Below are positions 23,956-33,754 of a stretch of 45,590 nt of DNA, piece after piece. Position 1 is the first letter of the stretch. Each line of letters begins with the position of its first letter. This DNA is from RGIG3009 sp964390295 (GTDB lineage Bacteria > Bacillota > Clostridia > Oscillospirales > Acutalibacteraceae): positions 1-45,590 of the forward strand of contig CAYMHR010000011.1 in assembly GCA_964390295.1 (NCBI GenBank), read 5' to 3'. Below the pieces are notes generated by a model, which had not been told where the DNA came from, did not search any database, and saw only the letters and a list, made by a program, of their open reading frames with translations. A program made the position numbers and the translations under genes.

Positions 23956-25170
23956 GTGGCAAAGGAAAACGAAAAGGCGCTTCGAGAGCCGAATAACGCG
24001 TTACGTCCCCGGCGCATTTTGGGATTGTTTTCGCGTGCTTCCGGCTTTGATATGCCGTTTTTTGTGTTGCTAATGCTGATTTTGGTGGTTGGGCTGGTTT
24101 CGCTGTTTTCGGCCAGCTATGCATACTCCTATTATCAGAATGACGGTGACAGCTATTTTTACATCAAGCGGCAGCTGATCTATGCCGTGATTGGCGTGGT
24201 GCTGATGCTACTGGTTTCGCTGGTGGATTATCATGCGTTGCACAAGTTTGCGTTGCCGGTTATGGGAATTTCCTGGCTGTTATTGATCATCGTGTTGTTT
24301 TTGCCGGCGATTCAAAACGTTCGCCGGTGGATACCGTTGCCCGGCTTTAACGTACAGCCGTCCGAAATTGCGAAGTTCGCCGTTATTTTGTTGTTTGCTC
24401 ACTTTGTGTCGCTGTTTCAGGACGATATGAAGCGATTTACCAAGGGATACGTACCGTTCATGCTGGTGTTGCTGGTCACGTGCGCACTGGTGTTTGTGGA
24501 GCCGCACCTGTCCGGCACAATCTTGATTATGATGATCGGGCTGGTCTTGATGTTTGTCGGTGGCACGCGAGCGCGGTGGTTGCTCCTGACTGTAGGGATC
24601 GGCGCGGCCGGCGTGTTTTTGATGGTGTTCGTTCTGGGGTACGAGCAGGACCGGATTGCCGTGTGGCTGGATCCGCTGGCGGTATACACCTCCGATACGC
24701 TGTATGAGGGTGGTAAGACGGGACGCGACGTGGCGTGGCAGACGGTACAGTCTTTGTACGCGATTGGTTCCGGCGGCCTTATGGGCGAGGGATTGGGAAA
24801 CTCCCGGCAAAAGCACCTGTTTTTGCCGGAGCCGCAGAACGATTTCATCTTTGCCATCGTGTGCGAGGAAATGGGCTTTGTCGGCGCGGTGCTGATCATC
24901 GTTTTGTTTGCGTTGCTGGTGTGGCGCGGCTTTGTGATCGGCATGAAGGCGTCGGATAAATTTGGTTCGATGCTGGCGATCGGCTTAACGGCGCAGATCG
25001 GGCTGCAGGTGATATTTAATCTGGCGGTGGTGACGAATACGATTCCGAACACCGGAATCAGCCTGCCGTTTTTCAGCTACGGCGGTTCGTCGCTGGTCAT
25101 GTTGCTGACACAGATGGGCGTGGTGCTTTCGGTGTCGCGACAGGCCAGATTGCGAACCGACCGCGAATAG
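23956..25170 (+). CDS. ftsW: Peptidoglycan glycosyltransferase FtsW/SpoVE (SEDS)
   Basis: SEDS polymerase that joins lipid II into glycan strands at the septum with a class B PBP. The 404-residue protein has ten membrane helices, the SEDS loop RRWIPLPGFNVQPSEIAKF, the NDFIFAIVCEEMGFVG motif and the C-terminal GGSSLVMLL. I use GTG 23956, 7 nt after GAAGGGAGG; an in-frame GTG at 23932 would lie before that ribosome site. It could equally be the spore-specific SpoVE by synteny. It ends in TAG. Confidence 0.94.
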   Translation: MAKENEKALREPNNALRPRRILGLFSRASGFDMPFFVLLMLILVVGLVSLFSASYAYSYYQNDGDSYFYIKRQLIYAVIGVVLMLLVSLVDYHALHKFALPVMGISWLLLIIVLFLPAIQNVRRWIPLPGFNVQPSEIAKFAVILLFAHFVSLFQDDMKRFTKGYVPFMLVLLVTCALVFVEPHLSGTILIMMIGLVLMFVGGTRARWLLLTVGIGAAGVFLMVFVLGYEQDRIAVWLDPLAVYTSDTLYEGGKTGRDVAWQTVQSLYAIGSGGLMGEGLGNSRQKHLFLPEPQNDFIFAIVCEEMGFVGAVLIIVLFALLVWRGFVIGMKASDKFGSMLAIGLTAQIGLQVIFNLAVVTNTIPNTGISLPFFSYGGSSLVMLLTQMGVVLSVSRQARLRTDRE

Positions 25171-25182
25171 GAGGGCGTTGTT

Positions 25183-26301
25183 GTGCGTGTACTGATGGCC
25201 GGCGGCGGAACGGCGGGGCATATTAACCCGGCGTTGTCCATTGCCGATGCCATTCGCAAGGAATATCCGGATGCGGAGTTTTTGTTTGTCGGTGCCGAAG
25301 GCCGCATGGAAACGGTGTTGGTGCCGAAAGCGGGCTATAAGCTTCGCACGATTACCGTGGAGGGCTTTCAGCGCAAGCTATCTCTGAAATCCCTCCGCAA
25401 AAACGTGCGGGCGGCGTATCATGCGGTTACCGCCGGACGCGAGGCCGCCAAAATCGTGCGGGAGTTTCAGCCGGACGTGGCGATCGGCACCGGCGGCTAC
25501 GTGTGCGGGCCGGTGTTGCGCACGGCGGCAAAGCTGGGAGTGCCGATGTTGGTTCACGAGTCGAACGCCCTTCCGGGCGTAACGGTGAAGATGCTGGCGC
25601 CGTATGCCAAAGCCATCATGGTATCGGATGAGGCGGCGCGAAAGCATCTGCCTGCCGATGCACCGGTGGTTGTGACCGGCAATCCTCTGCGAAACGGACT
25701 GACCTCGCTTGATCGGCAGACGGCTCGCAACGAATTGGGCGTTGACGACAGACCGTTGGTGTTGAGCTTTGGCGGCAGTCTTGGCGCGCGTCCGATCAAC
25801 GAAGCGATTGTCGGTGTGCTGGGGCATCCGGAGGCTTCTCGGATGCAGTTTATCGTCGGTACCGGACGCGGTAAAAACCACGAGCACGTGCAGGAACTGC
25901 TGGCACAGGCGGGGATCGTTCCCGACGGGACAGCCTTGCGGGTGCGCGATTATATTGAGGATATGCCGCGCTGTATGGCGGCGGCGGATTTGGTGATTTG
26001 CCGTTGCGGTGCGATGACACTCAGCGAGTTGCCGGCACTGAAAAAGCCGGCGATCCTGATTCCGTCGCCCTACGTGGCGGAAAACCATCAGTTTTATAAC
26101 GCTATGGCGCTGGCAGAGCGCGGCGCGGCGGTTTGCATTGAGGAAAAAGACCTGACAGCTGATCGCCTGTGGGAGGAAATTTGCCGGATAGCGCTGTCGC
26201 CCGACAGGCTGCAACGCATGGGCAACGCCTCCGGCGAGGCGGCCGTGCTGGATGCCGATCGGCGGATTTTGGCCGTAGTACGTGACGTGCTGAAGCAATA
26301 A
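25183..26301 (+). CDS. murG: UDP-GlcNAc:lipid I N-acetylglucosaminyltransferase
   Basis: MurG converts lipid I to lipid II at the cytoplasmic membrane face. The 372-residue GT28 enzyme shows the N-terminal glycine loop GGGTAGHINPAL (residues 7-18), HESNALPG near 124, SFGGSLGARPIN near 195, and the UDP-GlcNAc-binding RCGAMTLSEL near 273. The start is GTG after AGGAGGG. It lies between ftsW and murA. Confidence 0.97.
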   Translation: MRVLMAGGGTAGHINPALSIADAIRKEYPDAEFLFVGAEGRMETVLVPKAGYKLRTITVEGFQRKLSLKSLRKNVRAAYHAVTAGREAAKIVREFQPDVAIGTGGYVCGPVLRTAAKLGVPMLVHESNALPGVTVKMLAPYAKAIMVSDEAARKHLPADAPVVVTGNPLRNGLTSLDRQTARNELGVDDRPLVLSFGGSLGARPINEAIVGVLGHPEASRMQFIVGTGRGKNHEHVQELLAQAGIVPDGTALRVRDYIEDMPRCMAAADLVICRCGAMTLSELPALKKPAILIPSPYVAENHQFYNAMALAERGAAVCIEEKDLTADRLWEEICRIALSPDRLQRMGNASGEAAVLDADRRILAVVRDVLKQ

Positions 26302-26375
26302 GCGTCACCCTCTTTCTTGGAAATCATAGGATGAAATAGAGAGCTTCCTGTGATTGCAAGGAAAGGGGCAAGTCG

Positions 26376-27632
26376 ATGGCAAGGTTGATCGTTGACGGCG
26401 GTCGCCGTCTTAACGGAGCGGTACATATTCACGGTGCCAAAAACAGTGTGTTGCCGATTTTGGCGGCGACGTTGCTGGTGCCGGGTGCGTGCGAGCTTGA
26501 AAATTGCCCGGCACTGTCAGACGTGCGGGCGGCTTCGGAAATTTTGCGGCATCTCGGCTGTGACGTTCGGCAGGATGGTTCGGTGATCACGGTGGATGCC
26601 ACGGCACCGACGCAGTGGGACGTTCCGAATTCGCTGATGCGTGAGATGCGTTCTTCCATTATTTTTTTAGGCGCCATGGTTGCCCGCGCCGGAGAAGCGG
26701 TGCTGTCGTTTCCCGGCGGATGCGAGCTGGGACCGCGTCCGATTGATTTACATCTGTCTGCCTTAAGACGGATGGGGCTGCAGATTCGGGAGGAGGGCGG
26801 CAAGCTGTGCTGTCGTGTGAATGGGCGGCTAGTCGGATGCCCGATTATGCTGTCCTTCCCCAGCGTGGGTGCAACCGAAAACGTTTTGCTGGCGGCGGTG
26901 ACGGCGGCCGGAACTACGACGATTTATAACGCGGCGCGCGAACCGGAAATCGTGGATTTGTGCGATTTTTTGACGGCGTGCGGCGCGCGCATACGTGGAG
27001 CCGGCGAAGGCACGATTGTGATCGATGGCGTAGAGCGGTTGACAGGATGTCACCACCGGGTAATTCCCGACCGCATTGAAACCGTAACTTATATGGGCGC
27101 GGCGGCGGTAACAGGTGGCTCGCTGTTCTTGCGAAACGTCTGCCCGACACAGCTCCGGGCAGTGATCCCCTTGCTGGAAGAGATGGGGTGCAGTATAACC
27201 GCTTGGGACACCGAGCTGTTGGTAAGTGCGCCGGGACGACTTCGACGGGTAAAAACGGTGCGAACGTTGCCGTATCCCGGCTTCCCGACCGATGCGCAGG
27301 CGCTACTGATGACGATGGCGTGCCTGGCAAAGGGGACCAGCGTGTTTATTGAAACCATCTTTGAAAGTCGCTACAAGCACGTGAGCGAGCTGATGCGGAT
27401 GGGCGCGCGGATCAAGGTGGAGGGCCGGGTTGCTGTGGTCGAGGGCGTGGCACAGCTTTCCGGAGCGCCGGTGGAATGTACCGACTTGCGCGGCGGAGCG
27501 GCACTGGTTCTGGCCGGATTGGCGGCACAGGGGCAAACGGAGATTAGCGGCTTGCAACATTTGGAGCGTGGCTACGAATCGCTGACAGGGGGCTTGACAC
27601 AAGTCGGAGCTTCTCTTATACTGGAAGAATAA
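26376..27632 (+). CDS. murA: UDP-GlcNAc 1-carboxyvinyltransferase
   Basis: MurA makes the first committed peptidoglycan precursor from UDP-GlcNAc and phosphoenolpyruvate. The 418-residue EPSP-synthase-fold enzyme has KNSVLPILAA near residue 20, the catalytic cysteine C116 in PGGCELGPRPID (the residue that fosfomycin alkylates), and FPTDAQAL near 304. Cys rather than Asp at 116 predicts fosfomycin sensitivity of the target. ATG follows AAGGAAAGGGG after a 74-nt gap in which I see no clear promoter. In Bacillus this place, between murG and divIB, holds murB. Confidence 0.97.
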   Translation: MARLIVDGGRRLNGAVHIHGAKNSVLPILAATLLVPGACELENCPALSDVRAASEILRHLGCDVRQDGSVITVDATAPTQWDVPNSLMREMRSSIIFLGAMVARAGEAVLSFPGGCELGPRPIDLHLSALRRMGLQIREEGGKLCCRVNGRLVGCPIMLSFPSVGATENVLLAAVTAAGTTTIYNAAREPEIVDLCDFLTACGARIRGAGEGTIVIDGVERLTGCHHRVIPDRIETVTYMGAAAVTGGSLFLRNVCPTQLRAVIPLLEEMGCSITAWDTELLVSAPGRLRRVKTVRTLPYPGFPTDAQALLMTMACLAKGTSVFIETIFESRYKHVSELMRMGARIKVEGRVAVVEGVAQLSGAPVECTDLRGGAALVLAGLAAQGQTEISGLQHLERGYESLTGGLTQVGASLILEE

Positions 27633-27654
27633 ATAAGAATGGGAATGGCAACGT

Positions 27655-28593
27655 ATGAAGCGAAGGAGTGCAACGAAACAAACGAACAGCCAGAGGCGGA
27701 GCGCTAACCGTCTCCGGCTGTTTGTGGTGCTGGCACTGCTGGATTTTTTGCTGATCGTCGGCAGCCTGCTGATGCTGCCGATGGCACTCCGTAGCGTGGA
27801 TGCGGAAACCGGCAAACCCTCGTCCTGGTTTGGCGTAAAAAAAATTACCGTGGTGGGAAATACACGGTATGATGAAGCGGCGATCGTCGGGATTAGCGGT
27901 GTTTTGGAGGGGCAGAGCGTTTTTTCCGTCAGTGAGCGCACCGCCGAACGGTATATTGCCGAAACGTTTTCGTACGTGAAGGACGTGTCCGTCGACGTGG
28001 CTATGAATCGCGAGGTGACGGTCACGCTGACGGAATATCAGGAGCTGGGAGCGGTGTATGCCGACGGAAGCTGGATGGTGATCAGCCGGGAAGGCGTCGG
28101 GTTGATGAAAATGCCGGTGGAAAGCGATCGACCGTTCCGGCGACTCTATTTGAAGGGTGTAAAAGCCGAATCCAACGAAGTCGGCGGACAGGTGCTGTCC
28201 GGGAAAGATTTGGAAACAATTTGTACGCTGGTAGACGCCATGCAGGTCAATGGATTGACCGGTGTCGGTGTGATCGACTTGTCCGACCACAGTAACATTC
28301 GGCTGAACTGGAAAAACCAGATCGATATTGCCCTGGGCAACGATTCCAATTTGGATTACGAGGTGGCGGTGGCTGTCAGTACGTTACCGAAGGTGCTGGT
28401 GCGTCACGGCGAAACAACGACCGGATTGCTGAATATCAGCCAATATTCCGACGAAAAGATCGAAGCGCCGGTGGTGATTTTTACGCCATCCGAGCTTTTG
28501 AACGACGACAAGGCAACTTCGGACGACGATACGCCGGTTTCGGGCGACGACGTGCCGGCTGATCCGGATGCGGGAAACGCTCTGGAGGGGTAA
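27655..28593 (+). CDS. ftsQ: FtsQ/DivIB cell-division protein
   Basis: A bitopic division protein of 312 residues: basic cytoplasmic tail, membrane helix (about 20-44), POTRA domain (about 60-130, starting VKKITVVGNTRYD), a beta domain, and an Asp-rich C-terminal tail of about 30 residues. FtsQ/DivIB scaffolds FtsL and DivIC at the septum. Position after murA and before ftsZ matches Firmicutes. ftsA, normally between divIB and ftsZ, is missing. Confidence 0.93.
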   Translation: MKRRSATKQTNSQRRSANRLRLFVVLALLDFLLIVGSLLMLPMALRSVDAETGKPSSWFGVKKITVVGNTRYDEAAIVGISGVLEGQSVFSVSERTAERYIAETFSYVKDVSVDVAMNREVTVTLTEYQELGAVYADGSWMVISREGVGLMKMPVESDRPFRRLYLKGVKAESNEVGGQVLSGKDLETICTLVDAMQVNGLTGVGVIDLSDHSNIRLNWKNQIDIALGNDSNLDYEVAVAVSTLPKVLVRHGETTTGLLNISQYSDEKIEAPVVIFTPSELLNDDKATSDDDTPVSGDDVPADPDAGNALEG

Positions 28594-28646
28594 GGAAAAC
28601 TTTTTCCGAAAAAACAAAAAATAGGTCTTTTTTTGAAAAAATACAG

Positions 28647-28675
28647 TTGAAATTCCGTGCGCGTCGTGGTAAAAT
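28647..28675 (+). promoter_or_regulatory. Probable sigma-A promoter of ftsZ
   Basis: TTGAAA (28647-28652) and TAAAAT (28670-28675) are spaced 17 bp, with about 80 nt of leader before the ATG. It would let ftsZ be transcribed apart from the long dcw operon. Confidence 0.75.
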
Positions 28676-28757
28676 TATAAAGTAACTACTGTGGCGAAGA
28701 GGCCGCCGGAATTGTCGGGCGGTGTGGCTGATAAAATATGAACCGGGAGGAAGTTTC

Positions 28758-29810
28758 ATGAGCTTCGAATTTGAAGAAGAAACCTTTAAGGAAGGTGTCC
28801 AAATAAAAGTTATCGGTGTCGGCGGCGGCGGCGGAAATGCTGTCAACCGCATGGTTTCCTCCGGCATTAAGGGCGTGGAGTTTCTGGCGATCAACACCGA
28901 TCATCAGGCGCTGATGCGTTCGCAGGCCGGTACCAAGCTGCAGATCGGCGAAAAGCTGACTCGCGGTATGGGCGCCGGTGCAAACCCTGAAAAGGGCCAG
29001 CGTGCTGCCGAGGAAAGCCGCGACGAGATCACGGCGGCCCTGAAAGGTACCGACATGGTGTTTATTACTGCCGGTATGGGCGGCGGCACCGGTACCGGTG
29101 CGGCTCCGGTTGTGGCGGAAATCGCACGCGATATGGGCATTTTGACGGTAGGTATCGTAACCAAGCCGTTTGCGTTTGAGGGCCAGCGCCGTATGGCACA
29201 GGCCGAGAACGGCATTGCCGTTCTGCGCGAGCACGTGGACAGCTTAGTGGTAATCCCCAATGAGCGTCTGCGTTTGGTCAGCGATCAGCGCATCACCTTG
29301 GCCAACGCGTTCCAGGAGGCCGACAGCGTGCTTCGTCAGGGCGTACAGTCCATTTCGGAGCTGATTACGGCAGATGCCGTGCTGAACCTCGACTTTGCCG
29401 ACGTCACCGCCATTATGAAGGATGCCGGTTACGCTCACATGGGTATCGGTCGTGCCGAAGGCAAAGACAAGGCGGAAATCGCGGCGCGTGCGGCAATCGC
29501 CAGCCCCCTGCTGGAGACCACCATCAACGGCGCTCACGGCTTGATTATCAACGTAACTGCTTCTCCCGATGTTCTGCTTGAGGATGTCACGATGGCTTGT
29601 AGCCTGATCTCGGAAGCGGCACATCCGGACTGCAACACGATTTGGGGCTTGACTTTCGACGAGGCGCTGGATGACGAGTTGTGCATTACCTTGGTTGCCA
29701 CCGGCTTCGCCGCCGACGGTGCCGCGGCAAACGCTGACGAAAACGGCGCTACTGGCAACTTCGACGAAAACGATGTTGATATTATCGAGTTTTTCCGCAA
29801 GAAGAACTGA
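28758..29810 (+). CDS. ftsZ: Cell-division GTPase FtsZ
   Basis: The tubulin-like GTPase that forms the division ring. ATG 28758 follows GGGAGGA; the frame is open upstream but not conserved. The 350-residue protein has GVGGGGGNAVNRM (residues 20-32), the tubulin signature GGGTGTG (108-114), and the catalytic loop FADVTAIMKDAG. The variable linker is short (about 25 residues, Asn/Asp/Ala-rich), and the C-terminus EFFRKKN resembles the conserved FtsZ tail that binds FtsA, SepF and ZapA-type partners. With no ftsA in the cluster, SepF is the likely membrane tether (inference). Confidence 0.98.
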   Translation: MSFEFEEETFKEGVQIKVIGVGGGGGNAVNRMVSSGIKGVEFLAINTDHQALMRSQAGTKLQIGEKLTRGMGAGANPEKGQRAAEESRDEITAALKGTDMVFITAGMGGGTGTGAAPVVAEIARDMGILTVGIVTKPFAFEGQRRMAQAENGIAVLREHVDSLVVIPNERLRLVSDQRITLANAFQEADSVLRQGVQSISELITADAVLNLDFADVTAIMKDAGYAHMGIGRAEGKDKAEIAARAAIASPLLETTINGAHGLIINVTASPDVLLEDVTMACSLISEAAHPDCNTIWGLTFDEALDDELCITLVATGFAADGAAANADENGATGNFDENDVDIIEFFRKKN

Positions 29811-29826
29811 TTAAACGTCTGTAAGC

Positions 29827-29863
29827 AAAGAACCGCAAGGAAGTTTCCTTGCGGTTCTTTTTT
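29827..29863 (+). terminator. Rho-independent terminator after ftsZ
   Basis: AAAGAACCGCAAGG (29827-29840) pairs with CCTTGCGGTTCTTT (29847-29860), followed by further T. It lies between convergent ftsZ and comEA. The minus-strand U-tract is shorter, so it mainly serves ftsZ. Confidence 0.9.
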
Positions 29864-29896
29864 GCGACGATAACGGTGCGACTGTTTTTTGCAACG

Positions 29897-30250
29897 TTAG
29901 ACGGTGAGATACGGTTCCCATTGCGCGACGTCCTCTTTGCTGATGCCACTGACGAACGTCAGCTCTTCAATAGAAGTGAAGCGAACAAAGCGCGTGCGGT
30001 ATTCCACGATCCGTTGTGCCTGCCGGGAAGTCATTCCTTCCAGAAGCAACAGTTCCTCCACCGTGGCAGTGTTGATGTTGACACGCTTGACGAGGGTGGC
30101 GTTGGGGTTTTCGCTGTGCCATTGCGCCACGCTTTTTCCCGGTGCGGTTTGTAGCAGAACGGTGCCGAGTACCGTGACCAGCAGAATCGTTGCGGCCAGG
30201 CAAAGGATTCCGACGCGCAACCTTCGGGAACGCTTTTCGTTGGCAGACAT
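29897..30250 (-). CDS. comEA: ComEA-like helix-hairpin-helix DNA-binding protein
   Basis: A 117-residue protein with an N-terminal membrane anchor (about residues 12-34) and a C-terminal helix-hairpin-helix domain beginning VNINTATVEELLLLEGM, the ComEA motif that binds DNA without sequence preference. In competent bacteria ComEA receives incoming DNA outside the membrane. Here the SLBB domain of full ComEA is missing and no comEC or comEB is nearby, so a competence role is not shown. I use ATG 30248-30250, 7 nt after GGAAAGGAG; an upstream in-frame ATG at 30271 overlaps the mfd stop. It is the last gene of the pth-mfd operon. Confidence 0.85.
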   Translation of the reverse strand: MSANEKRSRRLRVGILCLAATILLVTVLGTVLLQTAPGKSVAQWHSENPNATLVKRVNINTATVEELLLLEGMTSRQAQRIVEYRTRFVRFTSIEELTFVSGISKEDVAQWEPYLTV

Positions 30251-30267
30251 GGGTGGCTCCTTTCCGG

Positions 30268-33200
30268 TCATGCCCCGGTACTTTCGGCGGGAGGTTGCAC
30301 CGCCTGCAGAGCCTCGCGTAGCGTGTCCAAAACGGACAGGCCGGGCTTTCCCTTCACGGCAAGATACGGCTTTGGTCCGGCGTTGATCATCACACGGCCG
30401 GGCAGGGCGGCAGACATTTGCGAGCCAAGCTCAAGGTTCAGCTTGCGTTGGTACAGTAGCAACGTGTTGTCGGGTGACTGGCGTATTTCGTAGATGCCGG
30501 AGTTTGCCGCCAGGTTTCGCATCAGCGCGACGTCGATCAACCCCTGCACCGCTTCCGGTGGCTCACCGAAGCGGTCAATCAGCTCATCGTAGACGTCGTA
30601 GGAATCTTCTTCGGTGAGGATATCGGCAATACGACGATAAATATCCAGTCGCTGTGCGTTGGCGGCGATATAGCTTTCCGGAATGTGGGCGGATACCGGC
30701 AGGTCGATCAGACACTCCGGCTCGCGGCGCGAGTCGGCGACACCCTTTTCTTCGTTGACTGCTTCCGCTAACAGACGCAAATACAGATCGTAACCGACGG
30801 CTTCCATGTGGCCGTGCTGTTGCGCACCGAGCAGGTTGCCGGCACCGCGGATTTCCATATCTCGCAGGGCGATTTTGAAGCCGGCACCAAATTCGGTAAA
30901 CTCACGGATGGCTTCCAGCCGCTTGGCGGCGACGTCGCTCAACACCTTGTTGCGTGTGAAGGTCAGATAGGCGAAAGCGCGACGCGAGGATCGTCCGACG
31001 CGTCCGCGAAGCTGATGAAGCTGAGACAGACCGAAGCGGTCGGCGTTTTCAATGATGAGGGTGTTGACGTTGGGAACGTCTACGCCGGTTTCGATGATGG
31101 TGGTGCAGACAAGCATATCGATTTCGTGATCGATCACCTGCCGCCAGATTTCTGACATTTCGTCCTCGGACATTTTCCCGTGGGCAAAGGCGATGCGTGC
31201 TTCGGGCAGACGAATCTGCCAACCTGCGGCGCAACGCTCGATGGTTTCGACGCGGTTGTGAACGTAGTAAACCTGGCCGCCGCGGCGCAATTCACGGCGA
31301 ATGGCGTCGGCCAGCAGGTTGTTATCGTGCTCCAATACGTAGGTTTGCACCGGGCGGCGATCCTGCGGAGCTTCTTCGATGATGGACATATCGCGGATGC
31401 CGCTCATGGCCATGTTCAGCGTGCGCGGGATGGGCGTGGCGGACAGAGTCAGCACGTCGACCTGCGGTGCCAGTTCTTTAATTCGTTCCTTTTGTGACAC
31501 GCCGAAACGCTGTTCCTCGTCGACGATGAACAGCCCCAGATCGCGGAATTTCACGTCCTTGGACAACATTCGATGGGTACCGACCAAAATATCGATATTG
31601 CCTGCCGCCAGATCGCGCAGAATCTGTTCCTGTTGTTTGGGCGTGCGGAAGCGCGACAACATTTCAATTTTTACGGGGAAGCCGTCGAATCGCGATACCA
31701 GCGTGTTGTAATGCTGGAATGCCAAAATGGTGGTGGGAACAAGCAAAACGCACTGCTTGCTTTGGGAAACACACTTAAATGCGGCACGCAGGGCAACCTC
31801 GGTTTTTCCAAAGCCGACGTCGCCGCACAGAAGGCGGTCCATGGGAACGGGACGCTCCATATCCGATTTGATCTCGTCAATACAGCGGAGCTGATCCTCG
31901 GTTTCCTCGTATTCAAAATGGCGTTCAAAATCGTATTGCCACTCCGTGTCGGGGTCAAAGGCGTACCCCGGCGTAGCCATGCGTTGGGAATACAGACGGA
32001 TCAGCTCTTTGGCGATATCCTTAACGGCACTGCGAACGCGCGTTTTGGTTTTTTGCCATTCTTGGCCGCCCAAACGGTGGAGTTTGACTTTAACGTCATC
32101 CTTGGAGCCGATGTATTTGGATACCAAATCCAGTTGCGTGACCGGTACGTAGAGGGTGTCGCCTTTGTCGTATTGTAGCTTCAGATAATCCTTGACGACC
32201 CCTTGCACCTCCATTTGCCGGATTCCTTCGTACAGACCGATACCGTGGGCGGCGTGGACAACGTAATCGCCGGGGGTCAGCTCGGATAGACTGTGGATTT
32301 CAGAGCCTTTTTGACGATTCAACCGCCGCCGTTTGCGCGGTGCGGTGGTGCGTCCGTGGGTTAACAGGGCGAAGCCCGTTTCCGGGAATTCGGCACCGGC
32401 AGACAAGCCTCCCTGCAAAACGAGCACCTGACCGCGAATCGGCTTTTGCGGTGACGGAGCGTACAACGCCGGAATATGGCGTCGCGTCAAGTCGTCTGCC
32501 AACGCCTTGGCGGCGCGCTCCTCCGAACCGGCGAGCACTAGGCATGCCACGTTTCGGGACAGCAGATCGGTTAATTCCTCACATAGTAAATCCAGTCCGC
32601 CGGACCACACGGGAAGCTGGCGGCAGGACAGGGAGTATAGCCCCCTGAGCGGTAAATCGGCCGAGTTGCGTGCGAAGGTTTCCAGCAGCAGGGTCGGGCG
32701 CGTGGCAAGGGTGCGCGTAAGGTCCTCCCAATCCAGTTGATAGCGGCACAGCTCACGGCAAAGCTGTCCTTCTTCCAATAGAGATTTTATATCCTCTTGC
32801 AATTGCCACTCGGCGCTGCGAATGCGCTCGTGCACCTTTTGTACTTCGGAAACGAACAGCAGAGCGTCATCGGCGTAATCCAGGGCGGTGGCGGCCGAAG
32901 GGTAGATGAGCGGCAGATATTTGTCTGGTGCGGCAGGACGCGCACCGCCGCGCAAACGGTCGACGTCCCGGAGAAGATTTTCTTTAACGGTCGCGGCGCG
33001 TTTGCCGGTGAGCGACGAAGCCAACGCGACGATGCGATCGGCCAGCTCATCGGCGGAATCGTAAAAGATTTCGGCGGCCGGCGGCACGTCGGCGGTGTCC
33101 TGAGCGTCGGTACGACGCTGGGAAAGCGGATCAAAGGCGGAAATCGTATCGACGGTATCGCCCCACAGCTCGATACGGAGCGGCGCGGCGTTTTGCGCCG

Positions 33201-33747
33201 GATAAATATCAACGATGCCACCGCGCACGGCAAATTGACCGGCACCCTCCACTTGCGCACAACGTTCGTAGCCGGCGGCGGCCAGCGAAGCGGCCAAATC
33301 GGCGACCGGCAACGGTTTTCCGGCCATGAGGTGCAACGTGCGGGTCTGCAAGACCTGCGGCGGCAACGTGTAGCTTAATACGGCGTCAATTCCGGCGACC
33401 ACAATGTCGTAATCGCCGCGCGCCATACGTGCCAGCACGCCGAGACGCATTTGTTCGTACTCACGCGAGGCGGATTCGGCGTGGTGCAGTGACAGCTCCC
33501 GCGCAGGCAACAAAAGAGCCTCGTTGCCGAGGGCAACAAGGTCTTCGCAAACGCGGGTGGCTTCCGCCTCGTCGGCGGTAATAAACAGTCCGCGTCGGTG
33601 CTGCGTGGCGCACAGTGTATGCGCCAGCAACACCTTGTGAATATGGCCGGGGCCGGTCAGCATAACCGGCGAACGTCCGGCGGAAAGATCGGATGCGACG
33701 GCTGTCAATGCCGGTAAGCCGAGCAGCCCTTGTTCAAATACAGACAT
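30268..33747 (-). CDS. mfd: Transcription-repair coupling factor Mfd
   Basis: Mfd removes RNA polymerase stalled at DNA damage and recruits UvrA. The 1159-residue protein has the full layout: UvrB-like N-terminal domains, the RNA-polymerase-interacting domain (LTPGDYVVHAAHGIGLYEG), a RecG-like SF2 translocase with Walker A CGDVGFGKTE and DEEQRFG, the TRG motif region near LRDMEIRGAGNLLG, and the TRCF C-terminal domain. It starts 7 nt after pth. In Bacillus the small gene fin lies between these two; it is absent here. Confidence 0.98.
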   Translation of the reverse strand: MSVFEQGLLGLPALTAVASDLSAGRSPVMLTGPGHIHKVLLAHTLCATQHRRGLFITADEAEATRVCEDLVALGNEALLLPARELSLHHAESASREYEQMRLGVLARMARGDYDIVVAGIDAVLSYTLPPQVLQTRTLHLMAGKPLPVADLAASLAAAGYERCAQVEGAGQFAVRGGIVDIYPAQNAAPLRIELWGDTVDTISAFDPLSQRRTDAQDTADVPPAAEIFYDSADELADRIVALASSLTGKRAATVKENLLRDVDRLRGGARPAAPDKYLPLIYPSAATALDYADDALLFVSEVQKVHERIRSAEWQLQEDIKSLLEEGQLCRELCRYQLDWEDLTRTLATRPTLLLETFARNSADLPLRGLYSLSCRQLPVWSGGLDLLCEELTDLLSRNVACLVLAGSEERAAKALADDLTRRHIPALYAPSPQKPIRGQVLVLQGGLSAGAEFPETGFALLTHGRTTAPRKRRRLNRQKGSEIHSLSELTPGDYVVHAAHGIGLYEGIRQMEVQGVVKDYLKLQYDKGDTLYVPVTQLDLVSKYIGSKDDVKVKLHRLGGQEWQKTKTRVRSAVKDIAKELIRLYSQRMATPGYAFDPDTEWQYDFERHFEYEETEDQLRCIDEIKSDMERPVPMDRLLCGDVGFGKTEVALRAAFKCVSQSKQCVLLVPTTILAFQHYNTLVSRFDGFPVKIEMLSRFRTPKQQEQILRDLAAGNIDILVGTHRMLSKDVKFRDLGLFIVDEEQRFGVSQKERIKELAPQVDVLTLSATPIPRTLNMAMSGIRDMSIIEEAPQDRRPVQTYVLEHDNNLLADAIRRELRRGGQVYYVHNRVETIERCAAGWQIRLPEARIAFAHGKMSEDEMSEIWRQVIDHEIDMLVCTTIIETGVDVPNVNTLIIENADRFGLSQLHQLRGRVGRSSRRAFAYLTFTRNKVLSDVAAKRLEAIREFTEFGAGFKIALRDMEIRGAGNLLGAQQHGHMEAVGYDLYLRLLAEAVNEEKGVADSRREPECLIDLPVSAHIPESYIAANAQRLDIYRRIADILTEEDSYDVYDELIDRFGEPPEAVQGLIDVALMRNLAANSGIYEIRQSPDNTLLLYQRKLNLELGSQMSAALPGRVMINAGPKPYLAVKGKPGLSVLDTLREALQAVQPPAESTGA

Positions 33748-33754
33748 ACTACCC

